DNA of 64,000 nt, from positions 11,379,110-11,443,109 of the forward strand of contig OU452227.1 of the NCBI GenBank assembly GCA_911728455.2, given 5' to 3'. Source of the DNA: Marthasterias glacialis (lineage: Eukaryota > Echinodermata > Asteroidea > Forcipulatida > Asteriidae). A program made the position numbers and the translations under genes. The notes under the pieces are model-generated. The model was given only the letters and a program-made list of their open reading frames with translations, was not told the origin of the DNA and made no database searches. Of the stretch, positions 24,389 through 36,060 are shown piece by piece (within the stretch, counting starts at the first letter, position 1; the number at the start of each line of letters is the position of its first letter).

Positions 24389-24662
24389 CTGCTACTCTTG
24401 ACCCAAAATGAGTCAAATCCAGACGGTCCGCCTTCTCGAATGCCTGTCGTAGCTGTCCCGCCATTTCGGATCGGTGTGTTCTCTTCTGCCACTGCAGCAG
24501 CATCTGGTAACACCTTTCGTGAGAGTTATCGGGTACATCCTTGCATAGGTTGTCGATTTTTGGCTCAGTGAAACCCAGATTCCTTGCGATTGCTTTCCAA
24601 CTCGACCCGAGCTCACCTGCCAACTCCCAAAGTTTTGCCGTCTGCCCATTGCCTGCTGCCAT
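24389..24662 (-). CDS. NLR copy 1, exon 1: Death domain
   Basis: Starts MAAGNGQTAKLWELAGELG at ATG 24662-24660 and runs through SSWKAIARNLGFTEPKIDNL, YQMLLQWQKR and LRQAFEKADR, a six-helix Death-domain pattern with the conserved Trp in helix 2 and LLQW in helix 5. About 91 residues. The donor GCAG|GTTTGT at 24389 leaves phase 1 and joins the next exon to make GWSDELN. The intron is 452 bp. The Death domain would recruit adaptors by homotypic contact. The upstream sequence is alignable with that of copy 2, so the promoter was duplicated too. Confidence 0.88.
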
Positions 24663-26696
24663 CACGCGGTCAACTCTTCATTAAAATAAAAAAATACACA
24701 AATACGTAAATAAATAAATAAATGAATAAAACATAAAAAACATGAAAGTGAAAGTGAGTCAGCATTTAGCCGGGGATTAGTGTCAGTAAATTAATTCCCT
24801 CTTCTAAAAAAAACAAAAAACAAAACAAAAACAAACAGACACGTCCACCCCAACTACATCCAACTCAGTGATGAAGTCTTTGAGAAAAACAACGATAAGG
24901 GTTTATGTTTTGTTGGGGATTGTGTGTTCGTTCGTTTCAGACTTTGCAACAATCAAAATAAGCAGCAATGATTTTAGGCGTATGTCAATGCTATTTTCCC
25001 GACTTGGACAGTATTTCACACAGAATATTTCTCTGTATAGGAATGGTCTTGTGCAAATTTTAAATTCAGTAACGCTTAAAGTTGGAATAAAAAACGTTGA
25101 CTTTGTCGGGACTTCAAAAGGTATTACCTAGATTTTCAGATTTTGTTATCATCTCTGGTGGATTGGTAAAATGAACTTTGGTAAAAATGAACTATCAGAT
25201 TAAAACTATAACTATACGCATAGGCCTAATCATATTTTTATTTTATTTTTACCAATCACTATTCTGTGTCTTTAAGTTTGGAATAGTAACCATAATAATT
25301 ATGTTTCTGAGACAAGCTCGTCAATTCATTTGAATACCATAGTTTAGTTGGATGATTTGTAGTGGCCTAGAACCAAACCCAGGTTTTATTACAATACGTC
25401 AGCCAACGCGGTAAGTTACAGTGGTGTAACTAGGAAGGGGCGGTAAGTTATAGTGGTGTAACTAGGAATGGGGGGGGGGGGGGGCACGGCGGCACGTGCC
25501 CCCTGCTGATGTCCGTCCCCTCGTGCCCCCTATTTGAAACCTGGACTTTTTAGATTAAAAGTTACCAGAATAAAATGTTACACTTTGTAAGCTTTCATGT
25601 AGTCATTTCAATGTTTTTTGTCAACTATTATTTACACGCAGACAGTGTATTTGTTTTTACCTCCATGTCAGATTATCTTATAAAAAATAGTAAACGGCAT
25701 AACAAAAACGCTGAAATGGGGCTTGTTTAGGAAAAGTGAACATTTTTAATTGAATGGCCAAAAGTGCCCCCAAGAAAAAATGGTGCACCCCCTAAAATTT
25801 CACCCTAGTTTCGCCGCTGGGTAACTGCACCCTGGCTTATGTGTTAATATAAAATAAACCGCCACAAAAACTTGTGCCGGTGTCAGAGTGTATTCTGTCC
25901 TCAGGTAACGTGTCCACCATACGGTAAATTAACGTGGGCTGGAGGAGTTTATTCAAAAGAGGGCGCTATCAGAAGGAGTTAGTACACAATTCGCCGTATG
26001 CTCGGAATCTCCTGCCGGACAGAAAATCCTTCCACACCGGCCATTCAATTAAATGATAAGCCTAATATTGTTTTTCACTTTTCAAAAGTCACACCTCGTG
26101 TACCCTGACACTTCCATGAAGGAACAGGCCTATTTTGTTGATCATGGTGCAACCTATAAATAAGATAGGCCTATAGAAGTATACAGACGTTTGTTTGTTT
26201 GTTACGATAGGCCTAACACGGATATTGAAGTTCAAGTGAAACCGGACCCTCTCCAAACCATGGCTTGCATTTTACTGTTTTGCAAAAAAGGTTAGTCCTC
26301 GTTGCCTCAAACGGCCACAGCGGATTGAACGAGGTCATTGTCAAAATCGATTTTTATATCATTGAACCCGAACAGTATGGTTCCCGTGACAGCTGCCGAT
26401 GGCAATATCTACAACTCCGAAATAGTTACTGTGTGACAAAACCCTGACTGTACACGTTGTTAGTGTTGTAGGATTATGAATGTAGGGTGTTACCAGTACC
26501 GCTGTGCATTGTTACCTCTACAAAATTGAATTACTTCCTCAAAAAAACCTAGCTTAGTGACCCAATTCACCTGACGTCATCATCACAGTAATCTTAGTTG
26601 CGCCATTTTGGGAGTCAAAGGTCCCTAGATTTTGTTATCAATGCATAGAGCGAATTTTAGGCGACGTGGCACTTAAACGCTATACCTGGGCCCAAT
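24663..26696. other. Upstream region of NLR copy 1
   Basis: No gene seen. Parts align with the upstream of copy 2 (about 24700-24830 with 42690-42790; about 26250-26420 with 42940-43120), so the duplication carried about 1 kb of 5' flank. A hAT-like MITE splits it. Confidence 0.55.
25419..25820. mobile_element. hAT-like MITE, copy A
   Basis: Left end CAGTGGTGTAACTAGG, right end CCTAGTTTCGCCGCTG. The inside shares blocks with copies at 29486-29793 and 57774-58090 (TACCAGAATAAAATGTTAC and GTGCCCCC-rich parts). The first 30 bp of the left end are partly duplicated and a poly-G run follows. No ORF. Confidence 0.65.
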
Positions 26697-26935
26697 GTCA
26701 TGGCTCTGCTTACCGTAAGCGAAAAATCAGCGCTTACGTAAGCAGAAAATTCCGCGCTTACTTAAGCGTATTTCACGGGTTAGCAAGGAATTTTTGCTTG
26801 TGCGTAGCTCACGTAACTAAGAATTCCTCGCTTGCACAGCCCCTAGCGCAGAAATTCGGCGCTAACCTTATGAGCGGCAAATGGTCTTCGTAAGCGAAGA
26901 ATGACGCAGTAAGCAGAGCCATGAAATTGGGCCCT
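26697..26935. mobile_element. MITE with TGGGCCCAATTTCATGGCTC-type ends
   Basis: Left end TGGGCCCAATGTCATGGCTC, right end its complement GAGCCATGAAATTGGGCCC. The inside has repeated GCTTACGTAAGC-like palindromes. 239 bp, no coding. Confidence 0.75.
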
Positions 26936-29336
26936 GTTGACCTGAAAAAATCATGGCGAGCGTGCATGGGGTCAGTATAGGAGCTTATCGGACAACCGTT
27001 ATATTTCAAGATCTGTCCTCAAATTCTTGCCAAAACCGACTTTCTATATCCATGCAGTAATGCGATATGTGCTTTACTTCTCCAAAAAAGAAAATAAACG
27101 ATGTCGCCATGTTTTCTTGTACTTCAGGTGGCACGTGTATTTGATTTTAAATAACTGTTCAAATCAAATTCTACAAAACGAGACTAAAGTGTAATTAATA
27201 TAGCTTGTTTGCTTATAGGGGTTAAACTGGGCCCAATTTCACAGAGCTGCTTGAGCACAAAAAGTAGCTAAGTGCAACAAAATTGTGCTTAATACCAGAA
27301 TAGGGTTACCACTCAAAATACCATCCAACATGTACCATTTGTTAATGGTATCCTGCTCATTTATGCTTAGCATAAAATTGTAAAGCACTATTTGCTGCTT
27401 AAGAGTAAGGGACTGATATCAAAGATTTTTTGAAAATGTTGGCCACGGCCAAAAAATGGATTTCCTTCATACTTTCATATTTGATGGACCTAACAAACAT
27501 GGAAAACAAGTTTGAAAAATATCTGCATTGCCATGGTAACAGCCAAATTTTGATTGTAGGCTTTTTAAGCTATTTTTTAAATTTTTGAACACACAAATTT
27601 GCCTATTTTGAAGGCCGCATTACCATTAAACAAAATATAGAAAAAATTATTTTCCGTAAAAGTTATTGGTAGATGGGTCCTTTGAGGCTGCATTCAGTGT
27701 ATATAAATAATCAACAGGTATGTGGATGGGTAATACCATTCGTTTTCAAACTATCAAACGATACCATTTTTTGACAGCTCATAACCCATATGGCAGTGCT
27801 CCAATAAAATCGACTACTATATTGAGACGAGACATTGGTCTTGTGAAAAATAAAACAATTGGCTTAGGGAAAATACGTAATTGTTCGCAGTGTTGCCAGA
27901 CATTTTCGATTTTTTTTCGAAATCCAATGCAAGGCTAACCTGAAATTTAATGGTAAGAAAAGGAAATTACAACTTTGTAGGTAATATTTGTTGTTAAGAA
28001 TGTCAAAATAGATCATACTTAATGGTCAGAGTTACAATAAACCATTGGGATATTGCCATAACTTTGGTTAAGCCAATCAGGACCTTGTTTTTTGGGGGGG
28101 GGGGGGGGGGGCACTTTCGAGCTGCCTGTATTTTTCAAAGTTTTTTATTTTTTTAACTTGCCACAAATGTTTATTTCACAAAGATCTACATGATGACCCC
28201 CTAAAAGTGGTAGTTTTCTGAAACATTTTTTGTATTTTATTGCCAATTTTTTTGTCACAAATTGCATTTTCCCCATTATTTTGGTATTTTGGGTCCAAAT
28301 GCCAAAGTTTTGCAAACTTGTTTACTTTTACAACATTGAATTAAATATTCCTCCTGGGGTCAGCGTTGGGAACACCATGATTTTGTCTTTATCCCTTTAT
28401 TGGGAAAAAATTTGTGTTTTTTTGTTTTGCTACTTTAAACTCAACATTGCTGACACCTTTTGGTGCCCAGTGTGCAGTGATGAGACCTAGTTGACGATTT
28501 TACAATATTTCTTGGCCATAGTATTTCTTGGCCTGAAAAGTTAGAACTTAACATGTTAAAAAATGAATATTCCAATGGTATAAGTACAAATGATATTGAC
28601 CCTGGACTTGCCCTTGCACGCACGAAACACACGGCGACTATGCCACGATTACCATTTTGGGAGTCAAGGTATACATGTAAATGCTACATTGCCTAAAATA
28701 ATGTAGCACACTGTATATCACCAACAAAGTCGACAAAGTTAGAAACTTTCCCCTTCCCTTCCTTACCCCTCCCAATTATCTCTCCCTTTTCTATTAATTT
28801 CTTTTTCAACAATTTTAGGGCGGGGCTACAGCCCCCTATGCCACCCCCTAGATCTGCCAATGAATCACTGCATAACAGACAGGGACATTGACTTCCAAAA
28901 TGGCGCAACCAATATTATTGTGATGATGGTGTCTGGTAAACCGAGTCCACAGTCTTAGCCCCTAAATTGAGGCTGAAAACACAAAATCCAAGATGGCCGC
29001 CTGACATGGCGGCCATTTTTAGTTCCCACAGTACGTTTAACACTATCACATGATACATCACTACCAATATTGGGGGGAAAAATTAAAAAAGTGGACATTT
29101 TGACGAAATAAAAGACAAAGAAAGCACTAAAAAATATTAAAAAAATATTTGATCCAAGATCAAACAAACGGTTGCCATGGTAACAGCCACCCCTGACAAC
29201 ACAAACTCTTTTACAATGTGACCCTAGGTAAACATTGGAAAAGGTCCGATATCGGATGCAGCATTAAAGGTTAAGGGCAAAAATATGGTAGGGCGTATTG
29301 TGCCCCCAGTCCTGTTTGGGGTTAACACTATTTTGT

Positions 29337-29353
29337 ATTTTTATTTATTTATT

Positions 29354-29428
<75 letters not shown>

Positions 29429-29430
29429 TC
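29337..29430. repeat. (TTTA)n microsatellite
   Basis: About 23 units; the long open frames through it are artefacts of the repeat. Confidence 0.95.
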
Positions 29431-29485
29431 TCTCCAGAAATGTAATAGTGTGCTTTGCAATCATGTCAGTTGCATTATAAAGAGA

Positions 29486-29793
29486 CAGCGGCGAAACTAG
29501 GAAAGAGGGGGGGACACAAGGGGTTGAACCATTATTTCCAGGGGGCACTTCTGGCCAATTAAAAATGTTCGCTTTTCCTAAACCAGCCCCCTTTTCATCG
29601 TTCTTGTTAAGTTATGATGTTACAATTTTTTATATGAAAATCTGATGTGGCTGTAAACACTGTCTGCTTGTAAAAAAAATAAATTTACAAAAACATTGAA
29701 ATCTCTACATAAAAGCTTCAAAAATGTAACATTTTATTCTGATATTTTTTAATCTGGGGGCATGGGGGGCACAGACATAAATTTACGCCACTG
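29486..29793. mobile_element. hAT-like MITE, copy B
   Basis: Left end CAGCGGCGAAACTAGG, right end ATTTACGCCACTG. The flanking octamers TAAAGAGA and TAAAGAAC match at 6 of 8 positions, consistent with a decayed 8-bp target duplication as made by hAT elements. Inverted relative to copy A. No ORF. Confidence 0.65.
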
Positions 29794-30484
29794 TAAAGAA
29801 CTAAAAAAGGCACCCATATAAGGTGGCCATCTTAGATTTTCCTGTGGTTTTATCAAATTAGAAATTGGCATTCACTGTTCATCAATTTGGAAAGTAAAAA
29901 AAAAACAGCTACAGTGGGATTGTTTTGTTTTAATTAGTTATTTTACTTGATTTTATATATTTATTTTTGTGGGGAGTATAAAAATAGGCCTAAAAAAATT
30001 GTTGAAAGAGCTGAAAATGTCTTATTCCGAAGCTGCAACACAAGTAGTGTCTGGCACATAGCTAAAAATTACTGAGACATAGGCACACCTTTCTCATTTG
30101 TGGCAAACGTTGATTGATCATGCTTATTTGGCTTTAATTATCAGATTCTTTAAACATCTTTCAGAGATTTGTGGTAAAGATATAACTTTGTAGAGCATAC
30201 CCCCGTTTCTCGGCAGTTATCTTTTGATATTATCTGCAGCTAAATAACATTTAATACCATACTGCCTAAGAGCTCCTTTTAATGTGCATTTTCCACACAT
30301 TTTGAAAAGTTCAATATATCTATATCCCCCTGTTACACCATAACCTACCATTACGAACAAATCAGAAAAAACAATTAAAAAACTTTAAAACCACTGTTTG
30401 CCATGGTAACAACAAAAATGCCAAGATTCAATAGTTTGATGTAAAGTTAACAAGTCTCAAGGTGATCAGCTGCAGGTTTAAAAT

Positions 30485-31871
30485 GGTGTAGATCCATCTC
30501 GACTCAAAACCATGTCGACTCACAACCGTCACTAACTCGACTCAAAACCATCTCGACGCAAAAACCATCTCGACGCATATATATTAAAGAATTAAACATA
30601 AGACAAGTCCGAAAAGAATAGACCGAATAGTTATTTTCAGCTCGGTACTTATTGTAGTTTTTTTTAAGGACGATGTGTTGTCTTGGGATACCATGACAGT
30701 CAAGTCTTGAAGGAACGGTGCAATGTTCCATTTTTTTTTATAGGAAAACAGGACTTGAAAGAAACTGCCCACGCATTATATTTTTGCAAATGCAAATTGA
30801 TATAACGATTTTTAACGCAGATTTGTGGATTTGAAGGTGGTAAAATGTTATGTTTTTGACCAATAAACTAGATTGATAGGTTACAAAAGAAATTTGAAGA
30901 GAAAATATGCAGCATAATAAATAAAGTTTAATCATAGTGTCAAATTAACTTGAAATTGCTTAATAGTTCGTTTATTATTTTTTTTTAATTTCTTGTCATC
31001 ATTATAGGCCAATGGCTACTTAAGAATTATTAACCTCATTTTAGTATAGGTTTCAATTTGAAATTAAGCCCATTCAAGCCGTCTATTGTAAACAATTGGG
31101 TGATTCTTCCAATCCATTGTCATGGTACCTGCCCGTGATAGACTAATCATAAGAAACGTGCCGAATCGTTAATCGTTTAACCTGCGGGTATATAATCTCC
31201 TTGTCGGTAAACTTGCTTAAAGCAATGATGCGGTTAGGCTTGATGAAGATGTTTCTCCACTCTTCTCTGTATCAGGAGTGGACTCAAACCTAATTGTCTT
31301 TATTCATTCCATTTATTAAATTCAATTCAATTCAATACCTCCGGTTAGAGAATGCAGGTATAAAATTTGATGTTCATAGGAAAGCCGATCGTCAGTTACG
31401 TTGAGGTGAAAGAAAAAATTCTTTCAATATCATTTTTTCCCCCTGAAAAGTGGAACGGTATCTGGAATGACAAAACAACATTAAAGGCAAAAATTTTAAT
31501 GATACAATTGTACTTTTTGCAGCCATGGTCAGCGTAAATTTAACCGGTAGCCTATATTTCACAAAAATTTTCTCGACATTTCGGATTTGTTCATTTGAAA
31601 TAAAGTTAATAACGATTACAAAATTTATATTGAAATTTGTAACAACATCTTCATATACGACAAAACATTTTGAATTGAAATGAACAGCGCCATCATTATA
31701 CCAATCATCATAAAGTGCGTTGGTATTGGTGATGCGTCGAGTTGGTATTGCTGATGCGTCGAGTTGGTTTTGAGTCGAGATGGATTTGAGTCGACTTGAC
31801 TTGAGTCGAGTCGGTTTTGCGTCGAGATGGTTTTGAGTCGAGATGGATTTGAGTCGAGATGACTGCACACC
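30485..31871. mobile_element. 1.39-kb inverted-repeat element with 8-bp target duplication
   Basis: Flanked by TTTAAAAT on both sides (30477-30484 and 31872-31879). Both ends begin GGTGT and carry clustered copies of CATCTCGACTCAAAA in opposite orientation (30490-30580 and 31738-31865). The inside has no recognisable gene. The 8-bp duplication suits hAT or P-type elements; the family is unassigned. Confidence 0.7.
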
Positions 31872-32671
31872 TTTAAAATGGTACAGGAAAATATTGCGGG
31901 GGCGGTGCAAACATTGATTTTCCCCTGCCCCCCACCCACCTTGTTTGGGTCACGCCCCCAGTCTGGCAACCCTCCAGTGGTTTATTGTGACTGACCATTA
32001 CAGCTGATCTAATTTTATATGAAATTGATATTCTTAACAATAATTATTGATCACAAAGTTTTAAATTGTCGTTTTCACATCATTAAACTTCAGGTTAGCC
32101 TTGCATTGAATTTCGAAAAAATTTGAAAATGTCTGGCAACACTGCAAACACTTACGTATTTTCCCCCAGCCAATTGTTTTATTTTTCACAAGACCAATGT
32201 CTCATTTCAATAATTTGTGGTCGATGTTAAAATTGGAGCGCCACCATATGGGTTATGAGCTGCCAAAAATTGGTATATTTTGATATTTTGAAAAAGTACA
32301 AAAACACACCTACTTCAAATGAATGGTATAACCCATCCACATACCTGGTGATTATTTTTATACACAGAATGCAGCCTCAAAGGACCTATCTACCAACAAC
32401 TTTGAGGGAAAATTTTTTCTACATTTTGTATAATGGTAACGCGGCATTGAAAATTGGCAAATTTCACTTTACAAAAACTGAAAAAGGGGCAAAACCACCC
32501 GGAAATGGTAATTTGGCTTTTTGCCATGGCAATGGATGTATATATTTTTTAGTTTGGGGCAAAGGTCCATCAAATATGAAAGTATGAAGACAATCTCTTT
32601 TTGGCAGTGGCCACCCTATGTTTGATATTTACAGTCCCTTACTCATAAGCAGTTCTATGAAATTGAGCCCA

Positions 32672-34979
32672 GGCTCTTGAGTCTTAGTCTTACATACAGT
32701 GGTTCCAAATTTGCAAATGTAAAAGCATATCCGTTGTAATGAAGGGCTGTTAACGGACTGATCACACAGGGTGTTCATGTCCGGTCCCTGAACACACATC
32801 ACACCGGTCTTGCTAACTGACCAGCTTAGTTCACCTTGATCGAAAAAAAATTACTATTTAATCAGGAACCCTCGATCAAAGTCAAAGTCACTGTTGATAT
32901 GATAACTGGAAATAACTGGATGGTGGTCACCCTCTTGTCAAATTGTCATGTTCGTGTCGATACTGAAATACCGTTGCTGACACTGACACCGCCTGCCATG
33001 GTTTCTCTAATGGGGAACTTCTCATCAAACCGGAGGTGAGTTTACATGCATGGGACTACAATATTACAAGGAAGGATGTACAAACGAGGGATATATTATT
33101 GTTCCACCATAATGCACGTAGGCCTAGGCCACAAACTCAACTGGAACTTATTTATATAGAGTATACAGCAAAATGTTTCAAACCCGTTCTTTAAATAAAT
33201 CCATGTGGAAGGAAATGTTATTATGTGCACTCACTTTACCGACGTTCATCAGCGACCCAATCGTGGTACGATCCAAAGCTTTAAAAGTCATTTAAGCGGT
33301 GTAGGCCTAACCACGCTGGGGCTCTGTAGTCTGATCCTCGAGGTTAGCCCTGCATGTCATTCTTCCATAACGCCCAGTGTTTCCAACACGCATACAAAAC
33401 CCACGACCTGTTTATCGTGAAACGTAAAAAAAAAAACCATCATCACACACCATAAAATATAGAGCTGCGAGGCCACAGTACTGCCACGTCATATACTAAT
33501 TACCGTCAAATAACGTCAAGTTCCGACAAGAAGAAAAACAACGGACGAGTCGCTACACATTCACTTAACATTTCCAAATTAAGCTGGACATCGTTAAATT
33601 CAATGTGTTGAGATCTTCTTAAAACCTTACACACGCCAACTCCTCTCAACTTGAAAACAATTAATGTGTAATGTATTGTTAGACATCATTTTCCGCAATC
33701 CTTAAGAAATGGGGCATCCATGTTGCTTTTTACGTCATGGATTGTTCCATTATGTATGAGGTACGGTAGTAACTTCAGCGATTTGTGATAATGTCTTTAC
33801 AAGAGGGGAAGAGTGTGTTATGAAAACATTTGGGGGGACTCCCTCTGCCACATATCGGGCATGGTATATGTGAAACTGTATTTTGTTCTTCTTTACTAGT
33901 TCAATTTCGTTCTCGTTCACCAAATCCTCAAAACGCCCTCTGAGAACCTGAAACACACTTTGTGTATAATGGGCTACATGACTTAGAATAGCAACATGTC
34001 AGCCATTTCTACTATTCAGACTCCGTGTCTACAATTACACTTTCTTTTCGTGTTGAGAAGAGCATTTGAGATTCTTTTTAAGGACCTTCTTACCACATTT
34101 TCTTTACTGCCAAGCTTATTATGGAATTGTTCAGTAAATATGCATCGACTTGTCGGTATCTTTTTTCCTCTTGACGGTACTCGTCGGTAACTAGTTGGAC
34201 CCAACATGCACGCGCAATCGTGCTCTTTGCCCGTTTTAAAACCCGGATTTATACATACGTACATGTATGTATGCTTACAATAAACTAAACAACAAAAATG
34301 TACAGCAGGAAAAAACCTGCTGTGACCTCTGAACTGCAGAGTGTGTCGCCAACCATCGCCCATCAGGGTGCAAATGGCTGGGGAAACCCCGGGACAATAA
34401 TACTCCGAATGAGAAATGTAATATCTCGGCCAGCAATTTTAACAGTGTTCGTTGAACACTGTTCTATTTCCTTGATGGTTTGTCAACGTCAACTTTTGGA
34501 AATGGTAGATTGGTCCTCTAACAAAACCATTTTCTGGTGTTCGAGTACACTTTATTTTTGGTGTTCAATGTGAGTGTATGGTAAGTACACGTACAAAAGG
34601 GGGGAGGGGTATTTACTGTGAGAAACCGGATGCATTTAGATTCACGTTTGATTAGTGACGTAAACTGGGAGTTGGTTACTGAGAGAGTCAACGACCATGC
34701 GATAATGTGGTAGAGTAGGTTCGGTTTAGGACGGTGTTATTGTTATGAAGAATACTGACGGATGAACAAAGATGACTAATTTAGATGGGATGGTCAAAAT
34801 TTCAGCTAGTTTTTTGTCACTTAGATTTTTCATTTGTTTCCCCAGCCGCATCGCACAAACGTATACTGGGACAAGAACGTCCATTAGTCACCATACCGGA
34901 AACTTCTACAAGCACATCATAGTTTTCAATCGAGTGGTTTATGTTCGAAACGGGAAAGTACAATCCGCAAACTATCACG
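32672..34979. other. Noncoding DNA upstream of ispE
   Basis: No gene, bacterial operon remnant or Shine-Dalgarno sequence seen. Short open frames lack domain patterns. The typical bacterial ispE neighbours (prs, lolB, ispD) are absent. Confidence 0.5.
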
Positions 34980-35855
34980 ATGGAACGTTTTAATCACCTT
35001 AAACTTCCAGCACCTGTAAAGTTAAACCTGATGTTGAATATCATTGGTCAGCGAGAGGACGGGTACCACAACTTGCAAACCCTTTACCATTTTCTGGACT
35101 TCTGTGACGAACTGGCTTTCTCGTCAAGACTGGACGGAAAGATTAAACTTGCCACGCCCATGCAGGGCGTCAGTCCTTCTGATAACCTCATCCTACGCGC
35201 TGCTACACTCCTTCAAGATAAATGCGGCGTGGAATTCGGTGCCACAATCAAGGTGACCAAACGTATACCCATTGGCGCAGGGTTAGGAGGCGGGAGCTCC
35301 AACGCAGCGACAACGCTCATCGGGTTAAATCAACTATGGCAGACCCACCTCACAATCAAACAGCTTCAGCAACTTGGGGCGACTCTAGGTGCGGACGTTC
35401 CAGTATTCATACACGGCCACTCGGCATGGGCAGAGGGAATAGGTGACGAGTTGACTACCGTCACTATACCAGAGCGTTGGTACGCAGTCGTTACACCGCA
35501 ATGCCAAGTACTTACAGCCCGGATCTTTGGACATGCCGATCTCATCCGCAACACGCCCTCTACGACAGTGGATAACATATTAACAAATGGAGGAACTAAC
35601 GACTGCCAGCCACTCGTTAGTAAATTATACCCCGAAGTTCAGCAAGCTTTAGACTGGTTGGGTTCTTTCGCAAAGGCTCAAATGACAGGAACTGGCTCAT
35701 CAGTTTTTGCTAGTTTTACTTCTCGCTCAGAGGCCTTTGAGGTTATTCAACAACTTCCAGACCGTTTTAAAGGATTCATATCAAGAGGCTTGAATGTGTC
35801 TTCTCTTCATCAAGCTGGGACAATACTATTATTGTTTCCTAATGGGAGGCTTTGA
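34980..35855 (+). CDS. ispE: 4-diphosphocytidyl-2-C-methyl-D-erythritol kinase (IspE), bacterial type
   Basis: A 291-residue GHMP-family kinase that in bacteria and plastids phosphorylates the 2-OH of CDP-ME with ATP (MEP isoprenoid pathway). All family signatures are present: PAPVKLNLMLN with Lys14, REDGYHNLQT at 25-34, the ATP loop GAGLGGGSSNA at 99-109, GADVPVF with catalytic Asp139, and TGTGSSVFA at 236-244. Length fits the family (E. coli 283). It is uninterrupted and intronless. I chose ATG 34980: strong Kozak context (A at -3, G at +4) and the bacterial-type N-terminus; an in-frame ATG at 34941 has a weak context. No Shine-Dalgarno precedes it, and AATAAA follows at 36055-36060. After the usual GLNVSSLH end there are about 14 extra residues. 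Animals lack this pathway, so horizontal transfer is inferred. Best resemblance is to gammaproteobacterial proteins, from memory. Confidence 0.93.
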   Translation: MERFNHLKLPAPVKLNLMLNIIGQREDGYHNLQTLYHFLDFCDELAFSSRLDGKIKLATPMQGVSPSDNLILRAATLLQDKCGVEFGATIKVTKRIPIGAGLGGGSSNAATTLIGLNQLWQTHLTIKQLQQLGATLGADVPVFIHGHSAWAEGIGDELTTVTIPERWYAVVTPQCQVLTARIFGHADLIRNTPSTTVDNILTNGGTNDCQPLVSKLYPEVQQALDWLGSFAKAQMTGTGSSVFASFTSRSEAFEVIQQLPDRFKGFISRGLNVSSLHQAGTILLLFPNGRL

Positions 35856-36054
35856 GACGCTAGGTGGCAGCAGACATTTTTTTATTGTACATTATTTTGT
35901 GGAAAATAACCTAAACTTGCTGCTTTTCACGGCGCTATTTTTTCAAGTTCCAACGCTGCACATTCCAAGACTGACGTTCTAGTGAACGTCATCTTTGACA
36001 ACAGTGATTATACGTTAATATCAATGGACCATTCAAAATTTGCGCGTACTATTC

Positions 36055-36060
36055 AATAAA
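36055..36060 (+). promoter_or_regulatory. Possible polyadenylation signal of ispE
   Basis: AATAAA 200 bp after the ispE stop codon. The hexamer is common in AT-rich DNA, so it is only supportive. Confidence 0.35.

Larger units (their letters stand above)
27403..32644. mobile_element. Element with ~650-bp terminal inverted repeats, family unresolved, old
   Basis: Ends GAGTAAGGGACTG and CAGTCCCTTACTC are perfect complements. The inverted arms continue over about 27403-28060 and 31975-32644 with visible divergence, so it is old. Flanks read TTAA on the left and ATAA on the right (a TTAA-type site, as for Kolobok or piggyBac), or CTTAAG and CATAAG if a 6-bp duplication is assumed. The second reading plus AG at the end would also suit a Polinton-derived fossil, but I see no polymerase, integrase or capsid gene. 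The inside contains other insertions and a (TTTA)n run. Confidence 0.55.
27228..32671. mobile_element. MITE with TGGGCCCAATTTCA ends, split by a large inverted-repeat element
   Basis: Left part 27228-27402 begins TGGGCCCAATTTCACAGAGC. The right part from 32645 ends TTCTATGAAATTGAGCCCA. The two parts join to a normal member of the same family as 59931-60092. Everything between is a nested insertion. Confidence 0.65.

Noticed and set aside
29285-29500. Tyr/Leu/Phe-rich membrane-like proteins
   Set aside because: Produced by translation of the (TTTA)n microsatellite.
27403-32644. A full Polinton
   Set aside because: Long inverted arms and a possible 6-bp duplication are suggestive, but it is only 5.2 kb with none of the family's genes, and a TTAA-type boundary fits equally well.
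34980-35855. ispE as simple bacterial contamination
   Set aside because: A decayed, transposon-hit fragment lies in the same window, both sides carry host-type repeats, and no other bacterial gene is seen. Long reads would still be decisive.
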